Positions 9,539-20,167 of a stretch of DNA of 64,000 nt are shown piece by piece (position 1 is the stretch's first letter; every line of letters begins with the position of its first letter). Origin of the DNA: Methyloceanibacter methanicus (lineage in GTDB: Bacteria; Pseudomonadota; Alphaproteobacteria; Rhizobiales; Methyloligellaceae). Under the pieces are notes generated by a model. It was given only the letters and a program-made list of their open reading frames with translations, had not been told where the DNA came from and did no database searches. Both the position numbers and the translations under genes were made by a program. The DNA lies in assembly GCF_001723285.1 (NCBI RefSeq), contig NZ_LPWG01000010.1, positions 186,001-250,000 on the forward strand, read 5' to 3'.

Positions 9539-10639
9539 CTACATGACCGCGATCGTGCCGTTTTCGCCGTGGATCGCGATATCGGCGAATTGGCACTTGC
9601 CTTCCGCCTGCTGGAAGATGCACACGGCGATCAGCCAGACCTTGACGATCTTTTCGGGCATCGGGCCGCCGATCCGCTCGGCGTAATCCCGGTAGAGATC
9701 CCGCTCTTCGGTGAGCCATTTCCCGAGGTCGTCCAGCCCGCTGCGCACGACCACATGGGTCTCCCGGTGGGTCCAGGTGGGAATGGGGCAGCGGAACGTC
9801 GTCTCGAGCGGCAGCTCGCTGCTCCAGAAATAGGTGATGTCCTGGCCGTTATCGAACTCCACGGCGATGCTCAGATAGTCGTGCGTGGGGAACGTATCCT
9901 CGGCAACCGCGGAGGGAAGCTTCTCCATGCGCCAGGCCCAGGAGACCTTGGTGCCGGGCTTGAGCGGCACGACACAGTCCTTTGTGAGTAGCGCGCCGTT
10001 GTTGTCGCTATGGCAGCAGATCGCATTCGCCCGTCCGTGATCGCCGCATTCCTTGTAGATCTCCGAGGGACCGATGAACCAGAGATAGTCCCATCCCTTC
10101 GGCACCGGGACCTGACTTGAAAAGCGGTCGATCTCGCCGGCGACCATGCCGTTCACGTCGCCGATCTGCACGAGCCTCTTCAGGGCTTCCAGCGGCGGCA
10201 TCTGCCAGCGCACGACGAGCAGCGTGAGGATGCCTTCGGCCATGCCCCAGGCTTCGTCCGGCGTGGCCAGATCGCCCGTGCGGGACGCGAACTCACCGGG
10301 GAAACTCGTGCCCACATAGAGCCGTCCCGACTTCACGGCTTCGAAGCTGTTGGTCGCCCGGGATCCCCGGAAGATCTCGCCGTCGGTGCCGATCCGGCAC
10401 CAGAGCTGTATCGCGGCCGGAAACGAGATCGCTGTGCCCGTCAAGGAGGTCGTGCCGATCACGAAGGTCGAGACCTGGTCCCCGGGTGCGAAGTCGATCC
10501 CGGTGTCGAGCCAGGGCGGCTGGTTCGACGGGACGAGGACGAAGTGAAAATCCTTGACGATCCCGGCCGGTGCCTGGCCGAGAAGCGCCCTGAACTGCGC
10601 TTCGAACGCGGCGCTGTCGAGTTGAGGGCGATCTTGCAT
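9539..10639 (-). CDS. Uncharacterised protein with DUF3047-like C-terminal region
   Basis: A 366-aa soluble protein of unknown function. The last ~150 residues (from [12 protein letters not shown] through [13 protein letters not shown] to [13 protein letters not shown]) follow the pattern I recall for DUF3047, a beta-rich domain. The first ~200 residues are not recognised. The start at 10639 is set by GGAGGA a few bases upstream; a TTG 12 bases earlier is less likely. There is no signal peptide. It faces an AraC-type regulator across a 128-bp divergent promoter region, which suggests that regulator controls it. The pair splits the yej locus. Confidence 0.6.
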   Translation of the reverse strand: MQDRPQLDSAAFEAQFRALLGQAPAGIVKDFHFVLVPSNQPPWLDTGIDFAPGDQVSTFVIGTTSLTGTAISFPAAIQLWCRIGTDGEIFRGSRATNSFEAVKSGRLYVGTSFPGEFASRTGDLATPDEAWGMAEGILTLLVVRWQMPPLEALKRLVQIGDVNGMVAGEIDRFSSQVPVPKGWDYLWFIGPSEIYKECGDHGRANAICCHSDNNGALLTKDCVVPLKPGTKVSWAWRMEKLPSAVAEDTFPTHDYLSIAVEFDNGQDITYFWSSELPLETTFRCPIPTWTHRETHVVVRSGLDDLGKWLTEERDLYRDYAERIGGPMPEKIVKVWLIAVCIFQQAEGKCQFADIAIHGENGTIAVM

Positions 10640-10648
10640 AGGGTCCTC

Positions 10649-10674
10649 CAAGTCGTTCCATCAAGACGTTCCAT
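10649..10674. repeat. 13-bp direct repeat, 2 copies
   Basis: CAAGWCGTTCCAT occurs at 10649-10661 and 10662-10674, directly upstream of the ribosome-binding site of the DUF3047-like gene and inside the divergent region shared with the AraC gene. It could be a regulator site or another border repeat. Confidence 0.5.
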
Positions 10675-10767
10675 CCGTGGCAGCGCCAACGGGGTGACGC
10701 CATTGCCTTTATTGTTGCGCCGGGACCATAGCCGAGCGACCATGCCTCCGACTTGCAGGAACCTGCT

Positions 10768-11532
10768 ATGGATCAATTTCATCCCTTTCATTCGCAGCTC
10801 TATATCGGTGACGGCCGGGCCGTGTATTGCGGTCCACTCCAGCAATTGGAGAATCACGTCTACGGCGCGCCCGTCCTGCATGTGGGCATCTACAAGCCGT
10901 TCAAGATGATGCTTGCCGATGGCGTGTGGCGCAGCTACCGCGTCGCATTGGTGCCGCCGGGCTTGCGTCACGCCCTCGATATTGACGGCGGCGTGCATGG
11001 GAAACTCTTCGTCGATGCGGAGAGCGCCTCGGCGCCCGCGTTCCGCAAGCGCTATCCGTATCGAAAAGGCGTGGTGAGCAGTTTCCGCGATCCCGAAATC
11101 GTGGCCGCGTTTCACTGGGTGTTCGAGGAGGATCCGCGCCAGCCGGATGTCGAGGCGCGGCTCGACAAATTGTTCCCGGCCGAACCGGGCACCACGATCG
11201 ACCCGCGTATTCTGAAAGTGCTCGATCTCATCCTTGCCGAGCCGGACCGGAATCACTCGCAGACGGAACTGGCCGAGGCGCTGGGTCTGTCGCCCTCGCG
11301 AGTCCTGCATTTGTTCAGTGAACAGATCGGTGTGCCGTACCGGCGCTATCGCATGTGGAAGCGGCTTTGGCTTTCGGCGGAGCGGCTGCATGCCTCCGAC
11401 AGCATGACCACTGCGGCACTGGACAGCGGCTTCGCGGACGCAACCCATTTCAGCCATGCATTCCGGGATACGTTCGGTGTCAACCCGGCGCCCGTGTTCC
11501 GCAAGATCGAGCGCTTCGAGCGGCTGGCTTAG
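10768..11532 (+). CDS. AraC-family transcriptional regulator
   Basis: A 254-aa DNA-binding regulator. The N-terminal half is a cupin-like sensor region of unknown ligand. The C-terminal ~95 residues form the double helix-turn-helix: QTELAEALGLSPSRVLHLF is the first HTH and MTTAALDSGFADATHFSHAF the second, followed by FGVNPAPVFR. The start ATG 10768 is preceded by AGGA; an in-frame TTG at 10753 is weaker. Its TAG stop overlaps the TAA stop of the convergent yejA gene. The likely target is the divergent DUF3047-like gene. Confidence 0.9.
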   Translation: MDQFHPFHSQLYIGDGRAVYCGPLQQLENHVYGAPVLHVGIYKPFKMMLADGVWRSYRVALVPPGLRHALDIDGGVHGKLFVDAESASAPAFRKRYPYRKGVVSSFRDPEIVAAFHWVFEEDPRQPDVEARLDKLFPAEPGTTIDPRILKVLDLILAEPDRNHSQTELAEALGLSPSRVLHLFSEQIGVPYRRYRMWKRLWLSAERLHASDSMTTAALDSGFADATHFSHAFRDTFGVNPAPVFRKIERFERLA

Positions 11533-13351
11533 GGCCGCTCGTTCTGCGCGCCCACGAACCACCACGTATCGAGAATTCCCCGATCGTATTTCGGCTTGGT
11601 CTCGGGCTGGCCGAACTTGTCCCAATAGGCGATCGTATGGGATGCCTTGTACCAGTGCGGCACCCAGTAGTGCCCCGCCCGCAGAACCCGGTCGAGCGCC
11701 TGCGCCGCGGTGTTCATGTCCTCGCGGTTCTCGGCGGCGATGATCTTCTCGATCAGCGCATCCACCGCGGGGTCCTTGACTCCGGCGAGGTTCAAGGAGC
11801 CCCCGAGATCCGCGGCGCGGGAGCCGAAATAGCTGCGCAGCTCGCGCCCGGCGTATTGCGCATGACATAGCGCTGGGTGGTGACATCGAAATCGAAATCC
11901 TTCAGGCGCTGCTGATACTGGGCCGGGTCGACGCGGCGGATGCGCGCGGCGATCCCGAGCAGTTCCAGATTCTTCACATAGGGCGCGATGATGCGCTCGA
12001 AGGAGGGCTCGAAGGTCAGGAACTCGACCGTGAGCTGTTCGCCCTTGTCGTTGACGCGCTTCTTGTTCTGGATGCGCCAGCCCGCCTCATCGAGCAGTTT
12101 GCTGGCCTCTCTCAAGAGGTTCCGGTCCCGGCCCGAACCGTCGCTGACCGGCGGCATCGCCACGGGCCCAAGCGCATCCGCATCGACCTCGACGCCGAGC
12201 CCTTCGATGAGCGTGCGTTCGCCGTCCGAGGGCTCGCCTTCGGCTTTCATCGGCGAGTTCTCGAAATAGCTCTGGGTGCGGTCGTAAAGGCTGAAGAACA
12301 TGTTGCGGTTGGTCCATTCGAAGTCGAAGGCCAACGCCAGGGCTTCGCGCACGCGCTTGTCCTTGAACTTGTCACGCCGCGTATTGATGAAGAAGCCTTG
12401 CGTTCCAGACGGGGTGAGGTCCGGCACGGTCTCCTTCTTCACGCGTCCGTCCTGTACCGCGGGAAAGTCGTACTCGGTCGCCCAGACCTTCGAGGTAAAC
12501 TCCTCGCGAAGATCGTAGGTGCCGGCCTTGAAGGCTTCCATGCCGGCTGTGCGGTCGCGGAAATACTCGAAGCGGATCGTGTCGAGGTTCCAGCGGCCCT
12601 TGTTGACCGGCAGGTCCTTGGCCCAATAGTCAGGGTTCCGCCGATAGGTGATGGTGCGGCCCTGCTTGAAACCGTCGACCAGGTATGGGCCCGACCCCAG
12701 AGGCGGCTCCAGCGTCGTCTCGTCGAACGTCTTGCCGGCGTAGTAGGCCTTGGAAAACACGGGCAGCCCCGCCACGGTGAGCGGCAAATCGCGCACGAGG
12801 TCGCCGGTGAACGTGTAGCGCACCGTCGCCGGATCGAGTGCCTCGGCCGTCTCCACATCGCGCAGCATCTGAGAGAAAAGCGGATGGCCCTTTTCCTTGA
12901 GGGTCTCGAAGGAGAACACGACGTCGTCAGCGGTCACCGGTGTGCCGTCGGAAAAGCGCGCTTCGGGCCGGAGGTAGAACGTCACCGACTTGCGGTCGTC
13001 GGCGACTTCCGCGCTTTCGGCGATGAGCCCGTAGACCGCATCCGGCTCGTCTTGCGCGCGCACCATGAGGCTGTCGAACAACAGGTCGAGCCCCTGCGCG
13101 GCGTCGCCCTTGAGGATGTAGTTGTTGAGGCTGTTGAAGGTCGTGACACCGCCCCAGCCGATCAAGGACAGGGCGCCGCCCTTGGGGGCATCCGGATCGA
13201 CATAGGCGAAGGCTTCAAAGTCTTCAGGCTGGGCGAGATCGCCGAATGCCGACAGGCCGTGGCTGAGTTCGGATGCCTCTAGAGGGGCGGGGGCCGATAG
13301 GCTGCAGAGAAGGCCTGCAGCAAGGACAAACGCGGCACGTGCAACTGTCAT
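11529..13351 (-). CDS. yejA: YejA-type peptide-binding protein, copy 1 (one frame break)
   Basis: A periplasmic solute-binding protein (SBP family 5) that feeds peptides to YejBEF. A Sec signal peptide (about residues 1-28) precedes the YejA-like mature part (YVDPDAPKGGALSLIG). The frame breaks near 11843. One restored G (GCGGAG) joins RNTPGAELRSYFG to LNLAGVKDPAVDALI and gives 607 aa, the normal YejA length. It follows a second yejA with a 19-bp gap, so the two are co-transcribed. Homology between the copies is obvious, but they differ enough to suggest different peptide ranges. Confidence 0.9.
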
Positions 13352-13370
13352 CGATCGGGTCTTGAGCCTC

Positions 13371-15283
13371 TTAGCGCACCTCGGCCTGCTCGCCGGCCGA
13401 CTGGGCCTTGTCCTTGTCGTACCACCACACTTGCAGGAAGCCCGGCGTCAGTCCAGGGAGCGTTTCCGGTTTGTCGTAGCGGTTCCAATAGGCGATCCGC
13501 GAATTCGGCGAGAACCACTGCGGCACGACGAAATCGTTCCACAGAAGCACGCGGTCGAGCGCGCGGGTCGCGGCGACAAGCTCCTCCCGATCCTTGGCGA
13601 AGATGACATAGTCGATCAGCTTGTCGATGGCCTGGTCCTTGATGCCGATGAGGTTCGTGCTGCCCTCGCGGCCGGCGGCTTCGCTGCCCCAGTAGTCGCG
13701 CTGTTCGTTGCCAGGCGATTCGGACTGGGCGAAATTGCCGACGACCATGTCATAGTCGAAATTGTTGAGACGCCGCGTGTACTGGGCCGAGTCCACCAGG
13801 CGGATCGAACTGTCGATGCCGAGCCGGTCGAGATTGCGGATATAGGGCTGGACGATGCGCTCGAAGAGCGGCGAAACGAGCAGGAACTCCACCGTCATTT
13901 TCTGACCGGTCTTGGTGTTGGTGAGCTTGCCGTCCTTCACCTGCCAGCCTGCCTCGCGCAAGAGCTTCACGGCGTTGCGCAGGTTGTTGCGCATTTCCAT
14001 CTGGTCCTTGTTGGTCGGATTGCGATGGACGGTGGTGAAGACCTCTTCGGGGACGTCGCCGCGCACGGTCTCCAGAATCTCCAGTTCGCGTCCTTCGGGA
14101 AGGGCTGCCGGTGCCGCGAGTTCGGAGTTCTGGAAATAGCTACCGACCCGTTCGTACTGGCCATAGAACAGGTTCTTGTTCGCCCATTCGAAGTTGAACG
14201 CGAGGTTGAGCGCCTGGCGGACGCGCCGGTCCTGGAACTGCGGGCGGCGAAGGTTCATCACGAAGGCCTGCATCGGCATCACGCGATCGAGCTTGATCTC
14301 CTCGCGTTTGACCTCGCCGTTGCGGACCGCCGGGAAGTCGTAGGCCATGGCCCAGTTCTTGGAGCTCGTTTCGTTCCAGAAATCGAGATTGCCCGCCTTG
14401 AAGCTCTCGAAGGCGACGGTCATGTCGCGATAGCTATCGAAGCGGAGCTCGTCGAAATTCCACATGCCCTTGTTCACGGGTAGATCCTTGCCCCAATAGT
14501 CGTCCACCCGCTCGAAGCTGATCGACCGGCCGGGCCGGACCGTCTTGACGCGGTAGGGGCCGGAGCCGAGCGGCGGCTCCATGGTGGTCTTCATGGGATC
14601 GCGGGTCTCGCCGTTGGCGTCCTTGCCGGTCCAGAAGTGCTTCGGCAAGATGGTGAGCTGCCCCATGATCATCGGCAGCTCGCGGTTGTCTTGGTGTCGA
14701 AGTAGAACGTGACTTCGTTGTCGCCGGTCTGCTCCGCATGGCTGACATTCTTGTAGTAGAGGCCCAGCCGCGGATTCGCCTCCTTGTTCACGTTGAGGCT
14801 GTAGATCACGTCCTCGGGCGTGATCGGCTTACCGTCATGCCATCGCGCCTCATCGCGCAGTTTGAACGTCACGGACGAGTAGTCCTCGGGGTAGGACGCC
14901 CACTCGGCGATGAGCCCGTAAGAGGTCGACGGCTCATCGATGCTGTCGGACATCAGACTCTCGTTGACGAGGCTGATCCCCGGCGCTTGCTCGCCCCGAT
15001 AAAGGACCGGATTGAGGCTGTCGAAACCGCCGATCGAGGGCAGGCGCACGAGGCCGCCCTTTGGCGCATCGGGATTGACGAAGCGGAAATGGGCGAAGTC
15101 GGCGGGGTATTCGGGGCCCCCCACCAAAGACAGCGCATGGTGCTGGGTCTGACCGGCGGCATCGCCGGTGTCGGTCTTGGCCTCTTCGGCGACGGCCGGC
15201 CCGAGCAGCAGCGCCGTCAGCGTCGCGGCGAGCGTCAGGGGCGCGAATGTCGGATGCACAGTTCTCAGGCGTGAAAGGATCAT
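13371..15283 (-). CDS. YejA-type peptide-binding protein, copy 2 (one frame break)
   Basis: The second periplasmic SBP-5 protein, 637 aa after repair. The ATG at 15283 starts a signal peptide of about 32 residues ending near PAVAEE, then FRFVNPDAPKGGLVRLP, the YejA hallmark shared with its neighbour. One G missing near 14690 (AAGGAC) separates FYFDTK from NRELPMIMGQLTILPKHFW. It is the first gene of the yejA pair, transcribed toward copy 1. Tandem binding proteins serving one permease complex are common; the ligand is not visible from sequence. Confidence 0.9.
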
Positions 15284-15590
15284 GGGTGGAGCAACACCGT
15301 TCCGCGTTTGAGGGATCGTTCCGGCCACGTGCGCCCCGGCATGCCGAGACGGGCAACCACGGGGCTTAAGCCTGGCCGGGGGCGGCAAGAAGCGCAAAAG
15401 GCAGAAAAAGTTAGCATGGCGTGCTGCGGGGCCAAGTGAAATATCGGTCATGTCCCGCGGTCGCCGCGGACCGGGAAGAACGGCAACGCCGATGCCTGGC
15501 GTGCGGCCCCTGGCAATGCATCGCGGCCAAGAAAAAGGGCCCTCTTGCGAGGGCCCTTGATCAAGCGGTTTTGAATGACGCCTGCGCGGT
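15284..15590. other. Intergenic region between yejA copy 2 and cytochrome c gene
   Basis: There are 307 bases without a gene. They hold the cytochrome c terminator (15532-15558) and, toward 15284-15450, presumably the yejA promoter, although no convincing -35/-10 pair is visible. Nothing else is recognised. Confidence 0.5.
15532..15558 (-). terminator. Rho-independent terminator of the cytochrome c gene
   Basis: A perfect 10-bp stem (AAGGGCCCTC / GAGGGCCCTT) with a 4-base loop is followed on the minus strand by TTTTTCTT. It lies about 35 bases past the cytochrome gene stop. Confidence 0.85.
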
Positions 15591-17108
15591 CTAGAGCCCC
15601 TCGGGCTTGCCGTCCGGGTAGACCGGCTGGGGCTGCGAGGACGTGCTTGCGCTGTCGTCCGGCGTGCTGGGCTCGTCGGCCTGCGTCGTCGTGGAAGACG
15701 GGTCCGACGGGACGACCGGCTGCGGCTGGTTCGGAGACGGCGCCTCGCCTTTATGCGGCAGGGTCGGCGCATCCTCGGAGACCTCGGGCGAGTTGACGAT
15801 GGTCTCTTCGTCCATCACCTCCTCGATCTCTTCCATGGCCGCGTCTTCCTTCTCCATCTCGGTCGCGGCGCCGGACTCTTCGGTCGCGGACGGGCTCTCC
15901 TCGGACTCGGCCGGTGCAGTTTCCACCGCCTCTTCCTCGATCACCTCTTCCTCGACCATGGGCTCGGCCTCGTCCTCCGCGGGAGCGGCCTCGTCCTCGG
16001 CGGGAGCGGCTTCTTCAGCAGGAGCGGCCTCCTCAGCCGGCTTCGCCTCTTCCTCGGCAGGGACCGCGTCCTCGGCTGGGGCGGGTTCCTCCGCGGGGGC
16101 GGCGTCCTCGGCGGGGGCAGCATCTTCGGCCGGCGCAGCCGCCGCATCGCCTGCAGGCAGAGCCGGCGGGTTCTCCGTCTGGCTACGCAGGAAGGCAATC
16201 ACGTCCGCCCGCTTCTTCGCGTCGGGAATGCCGGCGAAGGCCATGGTGGTCCCCGCCGCGAAGGCTTGCGGATTCGTCAGCCACTCGTCGAGGCGCTCGT
16301 AGGTCCATGCGCCACCCTTGCTCTTGAGGGCTTCGGTGTAGCTGAAGCCCTCGTGGTGAGCGACATCGGCGCCGACCACATTGTGCAGGTTCGGCCCGAT
16401 CATGTTGGCGCCGCCCGCGTCGAACGAGTGGCAGACCTTGCAGAGCGCCGCGGCCTGCTCGCCCTTGGCCGGGTCGGCCTCGGCGAGGAGCGACAGGATT
16501 TCGGGCTGGCCGCTCTCTTCGGCCGCGTCCCCGGCTTTCTCCTCGGCGGCGGGTGCGGCCGTGGGCTCAGGAATCGGCAGCGGGCTATCGCTGTTCTGGT
16601 TGAGATAGGCGATCACGTCCGCGCGTTTCTGAAGGTCCTTGATACCGGGGAAAGCCATGCTGGTCCCGGCCGCGAAGCCTGCCGGGTTCTCGAGCCAGTG
16701 GTCCAGGTTCTCGAATGTCCACTCGCCGCCATGGTCCTTGAGGCCAGGGGTGTAGTTGAAACCTTCATGGGCGGCGATCTTGTGCCCGACCACGCCGTAG
16801 ATGCCCGGACCGATCATGTTCGGGCCGCCCTTTTCGAAATTGTGGCAAACCTTGCAGAGCCCGACGGCCTGCTCGCCCTTGGCCGGGTCGGCTTTATTCA
16901 GTGCGGCAATGAACTCCGCGCCCTTGTCGGGCCCTTCCTTCTTCTTGTCGCCGTGAACGAGGTCTTCCTCGGCGCCGGCCACTTCGTAGCCCGGTGTCTC
17001 CGGCGCATGCTCCTCGTACATAATGTCGATGAGCGTTCGCGTGCCAAAGAACAACAGCAGCGCCAACAGCACCGCCATGGCGATCTTGTTGAAGTAATAG
17101 TATTTCAT
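15591..17108 (-). CDS. Membrane-anchored di-heme cytochrome c with acidic tail
   Basis: A 505-aa periplasmic electron carrier held by an N-terminal membrane helix (about residues 8-26). Two class-I cytochrome c domains follow. Heme motifs CKVCH lie at about 85-89 and 223-227, with axial Met in GTSMAFPG (about 151) and GTTMAFAG (about 289). The two domains are clear duplicates (ADPAKGEQA.. and MIGP..). Residues ~315-505 are a low-complexity tail with repeated APAEDA/APAEEA units and many Glu. The start at 17108 (MKYYYFNK) is preceded by a G-rich ribosome-binding site. Single-domain anchored relatives (CycM type) donate electrons to terminal oxidases, so the partner here is inference. Confidence 0.88.
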   Translation of the reverse strand: MKYYYFNKIAMAVLLALLLFFGTRTLIDIMYEEHAPETPGYEVAGAEEDLVHGDKKKEGPDKGAEFIAALNKADPAKGEQAVGLCKVCHNFEKGGPNMIGPGIYGVVGHKIAAHEGFNYTPGLKDHGGEWTFENLDHWLENPAGFAAGTSMAFPGIKDLQKRADVIAYLNQNSDSPLPIPEPTAAPAAEEKAGDAAEESGQPEILSLLAEADPAKGEQAAALCKVCHSFDAGGANMIGPNLHNVVGADVAHHEGFSYTEALKSKGGAWTYERLDEWLTNPQAFAAGTTMAFAGIPDAKKRADVIAFLRSQTENPPALPAGDAAAAPAEDAAPAEDAAPAEEPAPAEDAVPAEEEAKPAEEAAPAEEAAPAEDEAAPAEDEAEPMVEEEVIEEEAVETAPAESEESPSATEESGAATEMEKEDAAMEEIEEVMDEETIVNSPEVSEDAPTLPHKGEAPSPNQPQPVVPSDPSSTTTQADEPSTPDDSASTSSQPQPVYPDGKPEGL

Positions 17109-17265
17109 AAGCGATATCCCCCCGGCAGGAAAAAAGGCTACTTCAGAATAGCTCTTGCGATGCCGGCTGACACTATAAGGGGGCGCGGGTTGTTGCAACT
17201 GAGAGAATCAGCGCACCCGGCGCCACCGTCGAAAAGGACGTTTCAACGCTAACAAACGGGAAACA

Positions 17266-18003
17266 ATGACAAAATCCATAGTCGTTATTCCTGCCCGGCT
17301 TGCGGCGACACGTCTGCCGGACAAACCGCTGGCCGAGATCGCGGGCGAGCCCATGATCGTTCACGTATGGCGGCGGGCCATCGAGGCGCAATGCGGTCCG
17401 GTTTTGGTGGCCACCGATTCGCAGGCCGTCCAGGACGCCGTCGCCAGCGCCGGTGGCGAGTCCGTTCTCACCCGGCCCGATCATGCCAGCGGATCCGACC
17501 GCATTCACGAAGCGCTGCAGGCGGCAGATCCGGACCGGACGTACGACGTGGTCATCAACCTGCAAGGGGACCTGCCGACGCTCGATCCCGCCCTGGTGCG
17601 CAAGTGCGTTGAGGCTCTCGAAGAAGGCGGCGCCGACATCGGCACCATCGCGGCCGAGATCGTACGCGCCGAGGAGCGCACGAATCCCAATGTGGTGAAG
17701 GTGGTGGGCACGCCCCTCGCGCGCGGCGGAATTCTCAATGCGCTCTACTTTACGCGTGCGACGGCACCGTATGGCGAGGGGCCGCTCTATCATCACATCG
17801 GGCTTTACGCATACCGGCGCGCGGCGCTCGAGCGCTTCGTGGGGCTGCGCCCCTCGCCGCTCGAGATGCGCGAGAAACTCGAACAACTGCGCGCGCTCGA
17901 GGCCGGCATGCGCCTGCACATCGGCCTCGTTGACACGGTTCCGCTCGGTGTCGATACTCCGGCCGACCTCACGCGGGCACGCGAAATTCTTGAAACCTCT
18001 TAG
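17266..18003 (+). CDS. kdsB: 3-deoxy-manno-octulosonate cytidylyltransferase
   Basis: Activates Kdo with CTP to CMP-Kdo for the lipid A inner core in the cytosol. The 245-aa product has the family start [15 protein letters not shown], the nucleotide-binding loop, [12 protein letters not shown] (metal site), and the Kdo-contact region HIGLYAYRR. Length and start are normal. It is divergent from the cytochrome gene and followed 50 bp later by prephenate dehydratase on the same strand. Confidence 0.95.
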   Translation: MTKSIVVIPARLAATRLPDKPLAEIAGEPMIVHVWRRAIEAQCGPVLVATDSQAVQDAVASAGGESVLTRPDHASGSDRIHEALQAADPDRTYDVVINLQGDLPTLDPALVRKCVEALEEGGADIGTIAAEIVRAEERTNPNVVKVVGTPLARGGILNALYFTRATAPYGEGPLYHHIGLYAYRRAALERFVGLRPSPLEMREKLEQLRALEAGMRLHIGLVDTVPLGVDTPADLTRAREILETS

Positions 18004-18053
18004 GAATTTCTGGCCCTCCCGCCCGATGGACCAGCAACGAAGCCGACACACCG

Positions 18054-18911
18054 ATGGCTAGAAAGCGCCCAAACCGAATCGCCTTCCAAGGGGAACCCGG
18101 GGCCAACTCGCACCTGGCGGCCAACGATGCCTATCCGGACATGGAGGCTCTGCCCTGCGCCACGTTCGAGGATGCGCTGGCCGCGGTGAAGACGGGCGCG
18201 GCGAAGCTGGCCATGATTCCCATCGAGAACTCGGTTGCCGGGCGCGTGGCCGACATTCATCATTTGCTGCCCCATTCGGGGCTCTACATCATCGGCGAGC
18301 ATTTCGAGCGCATCCGGCATCAATTGCTGACCTTGCCGGGCGCCAAGCTGGCCGGCCTCGAGTCCGTGCACAGCCACATCATGGCGCTCGGCCAGTGCCG
18401 CAAGGTCATCGCCGAGCTGAACCTCAAGCCGGTGACCGAAGCCGATACGGCCGGTGCGGCGCGGCATGTGAGCGAGGCGGCCGATCCCACGCAAGCGGCG
18501 ATCGCCTCGAAGCTCGCCGCGCAGATCTACGGTCTGCGGATCGCCAAGAGGGACGTCGAGGACGCGGCCCACAACACGACGCGGTTCGTGGTCCTGTCCG
18601 CCAAGCCCGTGAAGACCAAGCCCAATGACGGGCCGGTCATCACCACCTTTGTGTTCCGCGTGCGCAATGTGCCCGCGGCGCTCTACAAGGCGCTCGGCGG
18701 CTTCGCCACGACCGGCGTGAACATGACCAAGCTGGAATCCTACCAGCTCGAGGGCTCGTTCAACGCCACCATGTTCTACGCCGATATCGAAGGACATCCC
18801 GATTCGCGGCCGGTGCAACTGGCCATGGAGGAGCTCGACTTCTACACCAGCGAGATCACCCTGCTCGGCACCTATCCCGCGAGCCCATTCCGGCGCACGC
18901 TGAAATCGTAG
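18054..18911 (+). CDS. pheA: Prephenate dehydratase
   Basis: Converts prephenate to phenylpyruvate in phenylalanine synthesis, 285 aa. The periplasmic-binding-protein-like catalytic half opens with IAFQGEPGANSH and contains the essential TTRF motif (NTTRFVVL). The C-terminal ACT domain carries the Phe-regulation segment (ALGGFATTGVNMTKLESYQ). There is no fused chorismate mutase, as is usual in alphaproteobacteria. The gene is downstream of kdsB and may be in the same transcript. Confidence 0.95.
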   Translation: MARKRPNRIAFQGEPGANSHLAANDAYPDMEALPCATFEDALAAVKTGAAKLAMIPIENSVAGRVADIHHLLPHSGLYIIGEHFERIRHQLLTLPGAKLAGLESVHSHIMALGQCRKVIAELNLKPVTEADTAGAARHVSEAADPTQAAIASKLAAQIYGLRIAKRDVEDAAHNTTRFVVLSAKPVKTKPNDGPVITTFVFRVRNVPAALYKALGGFATTGVNMTKLESYQLEGSFNATMFYADIEGHPDSRPVQLAMEELDFYTSEITLLGTYPASPFRRTLKS

Positions 18912-19021
18912 GCGCGCGAGACTGCGGCCGGGACAGTTTGGCGCCACAAAACGGCGCTAGACACGGCGCTCGACGATTCGTTCCGGCCCGGCACTTTGGG
19001 CCATCGGTCAAGTGAGGTCAG

Positions 19022-20100
19022 ATGAGCAAGAAATTCCAATCCAAGAAATCCCCATCGAAGACATGGAGCCCAATTCTCGGGGTGGCCCTGGTAAGCCTGG
19101 CGGTCGCCGGTCCAGTGACCGTCAGCGATGCCTGTACGCGCGTTCTCTACGAGACGGGAGGCGGCGACTACATCGTCGGCCGGAGCATGGATTGGGCCGA
19201 CGACACGAAGACGAATCTGTGGGCCTTTCCGAAGGGCATGGAGCGGGACGGCGGTGCCGGTGCCGGCTCGGTCACCTGGACGTCCAAGTTCGGTTCGGTC
19301 ATCGCCACGATCTACGATGTCGCGACGGTCGATGGGATCAACGAGGCTGGCCTTGTCGGCAACGTCCTCTATCTGGCCGAGTCCGACTACGGTCCCGCTG
19401 ACACCGATAAACCGAAGATTTCCGTCGGCGCGTGGCTGCAATACGTCCTCGACAATTTCGCGACCGTGGCGGAAGCCGTGGAGGCATTGGAGGGCCATCA
19501 GTTCACAATCGTGGCGCCCGCGCTCCCGAACGGGAAGGCGGCGACCGGTCATGTGGCCTTGTCCGACCCGTCCGGCGATTCGGCGATTTTCGAGTATCTC
19601 GACGGCAAGCTCGTCATCCATCACGGTCCGCAAACCACTGTGATGACCAATTCGCCGCCTTACGATCAGCAACTCGCCATCAACACCTATTGGCAGGGGA
19701 TCGGCGGCCTCACGTTCCTGCCGGGCACGAACCGCGCGGCGGACCGCTTCGTGCGCGCCAGCTACAATTTGAGCGCCTCGCCGAAGTTCGAGGACAAGCG
19801 CACGGCGCTCGCGAGCGTGGCATCGATGATGCGCGCGGTCAGCGTTCCGGTGGGCGTCAAGGACCCGAAACAGCCCAATATCGCCTCGACCCAGTGGCGC
19901 ACCTACGCCGATCAGAACGTCAAGCGCTACTACTATGACTCGGTGTTCAATCCCGGGCTGTTCTGGGTCGACCTCGACAAGCTCGATTTGTCGGACGGCG
20001 CGGCGCCCAAGAAGCTGGACCTCACCAGCTATCCGATCCTATCGGGCGAGGTCTCCGGCAGCTTCGAGGACGCCAAGCGTTCAAATTTCTGGCGCCCTAG
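19022..20100 (+). CDS. Exported linear amide C-N hydrolase (choloylglycine/PVA family)
   Basis: An Ntn-hydrolase that cleaves linear amides (bile salts, penicillin V or acyl-homoserine lactones in relatives). A signal peptide (about residues 1-37) ends at SDA|C. The Cys then becomes the catalytic N-terminus (CTRVLYETGGGDYIVGRSMDW). Other visible family residues are Asp in DGINEAGL, Asn in TNSPPYDQQ and Arg in STQWRTYAD. One C is missing near 20078. Restoring it turns SNFWRP.. into DAKPFKFLAP and gives a stop at 20098-20100, so 359 aa. The substrate is unknown; periplasmic location is inferred. Confidence 0.87.
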
Positions 20101-20133
20101 TCGGGAGGCGCCGGCCGATTGGGGCTCAGTGGC

Positions 20134-20162
20134 TTGCCACAAGCCCCGGCTTCGCCGATATA
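20134..20162 (+). promoter_or_regulatory. Candidate sigma-70 promoter of the SRP RNA gene
   Basis: TTGCCA and GATATA are separated by 17 bases, and the inferred SRP RNA 5' end lies about 6 bases past the -10. A strong dyad (20121-20147, GGGGCT..AGCCCC) overlaps the -35. It may serve as the hydrolase terminator, but it has no T-run. Confidence 0.5.
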
Positions 20163-20167
20163 GAGGC

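Noticed and set aside
15753-17252. 499-aa plus-strand open frame opposite the cytochrome c gene
   Set aside because: It is the antisense shadow of a GC-rich, low-complexity gene with two perfect CKVCH sites.
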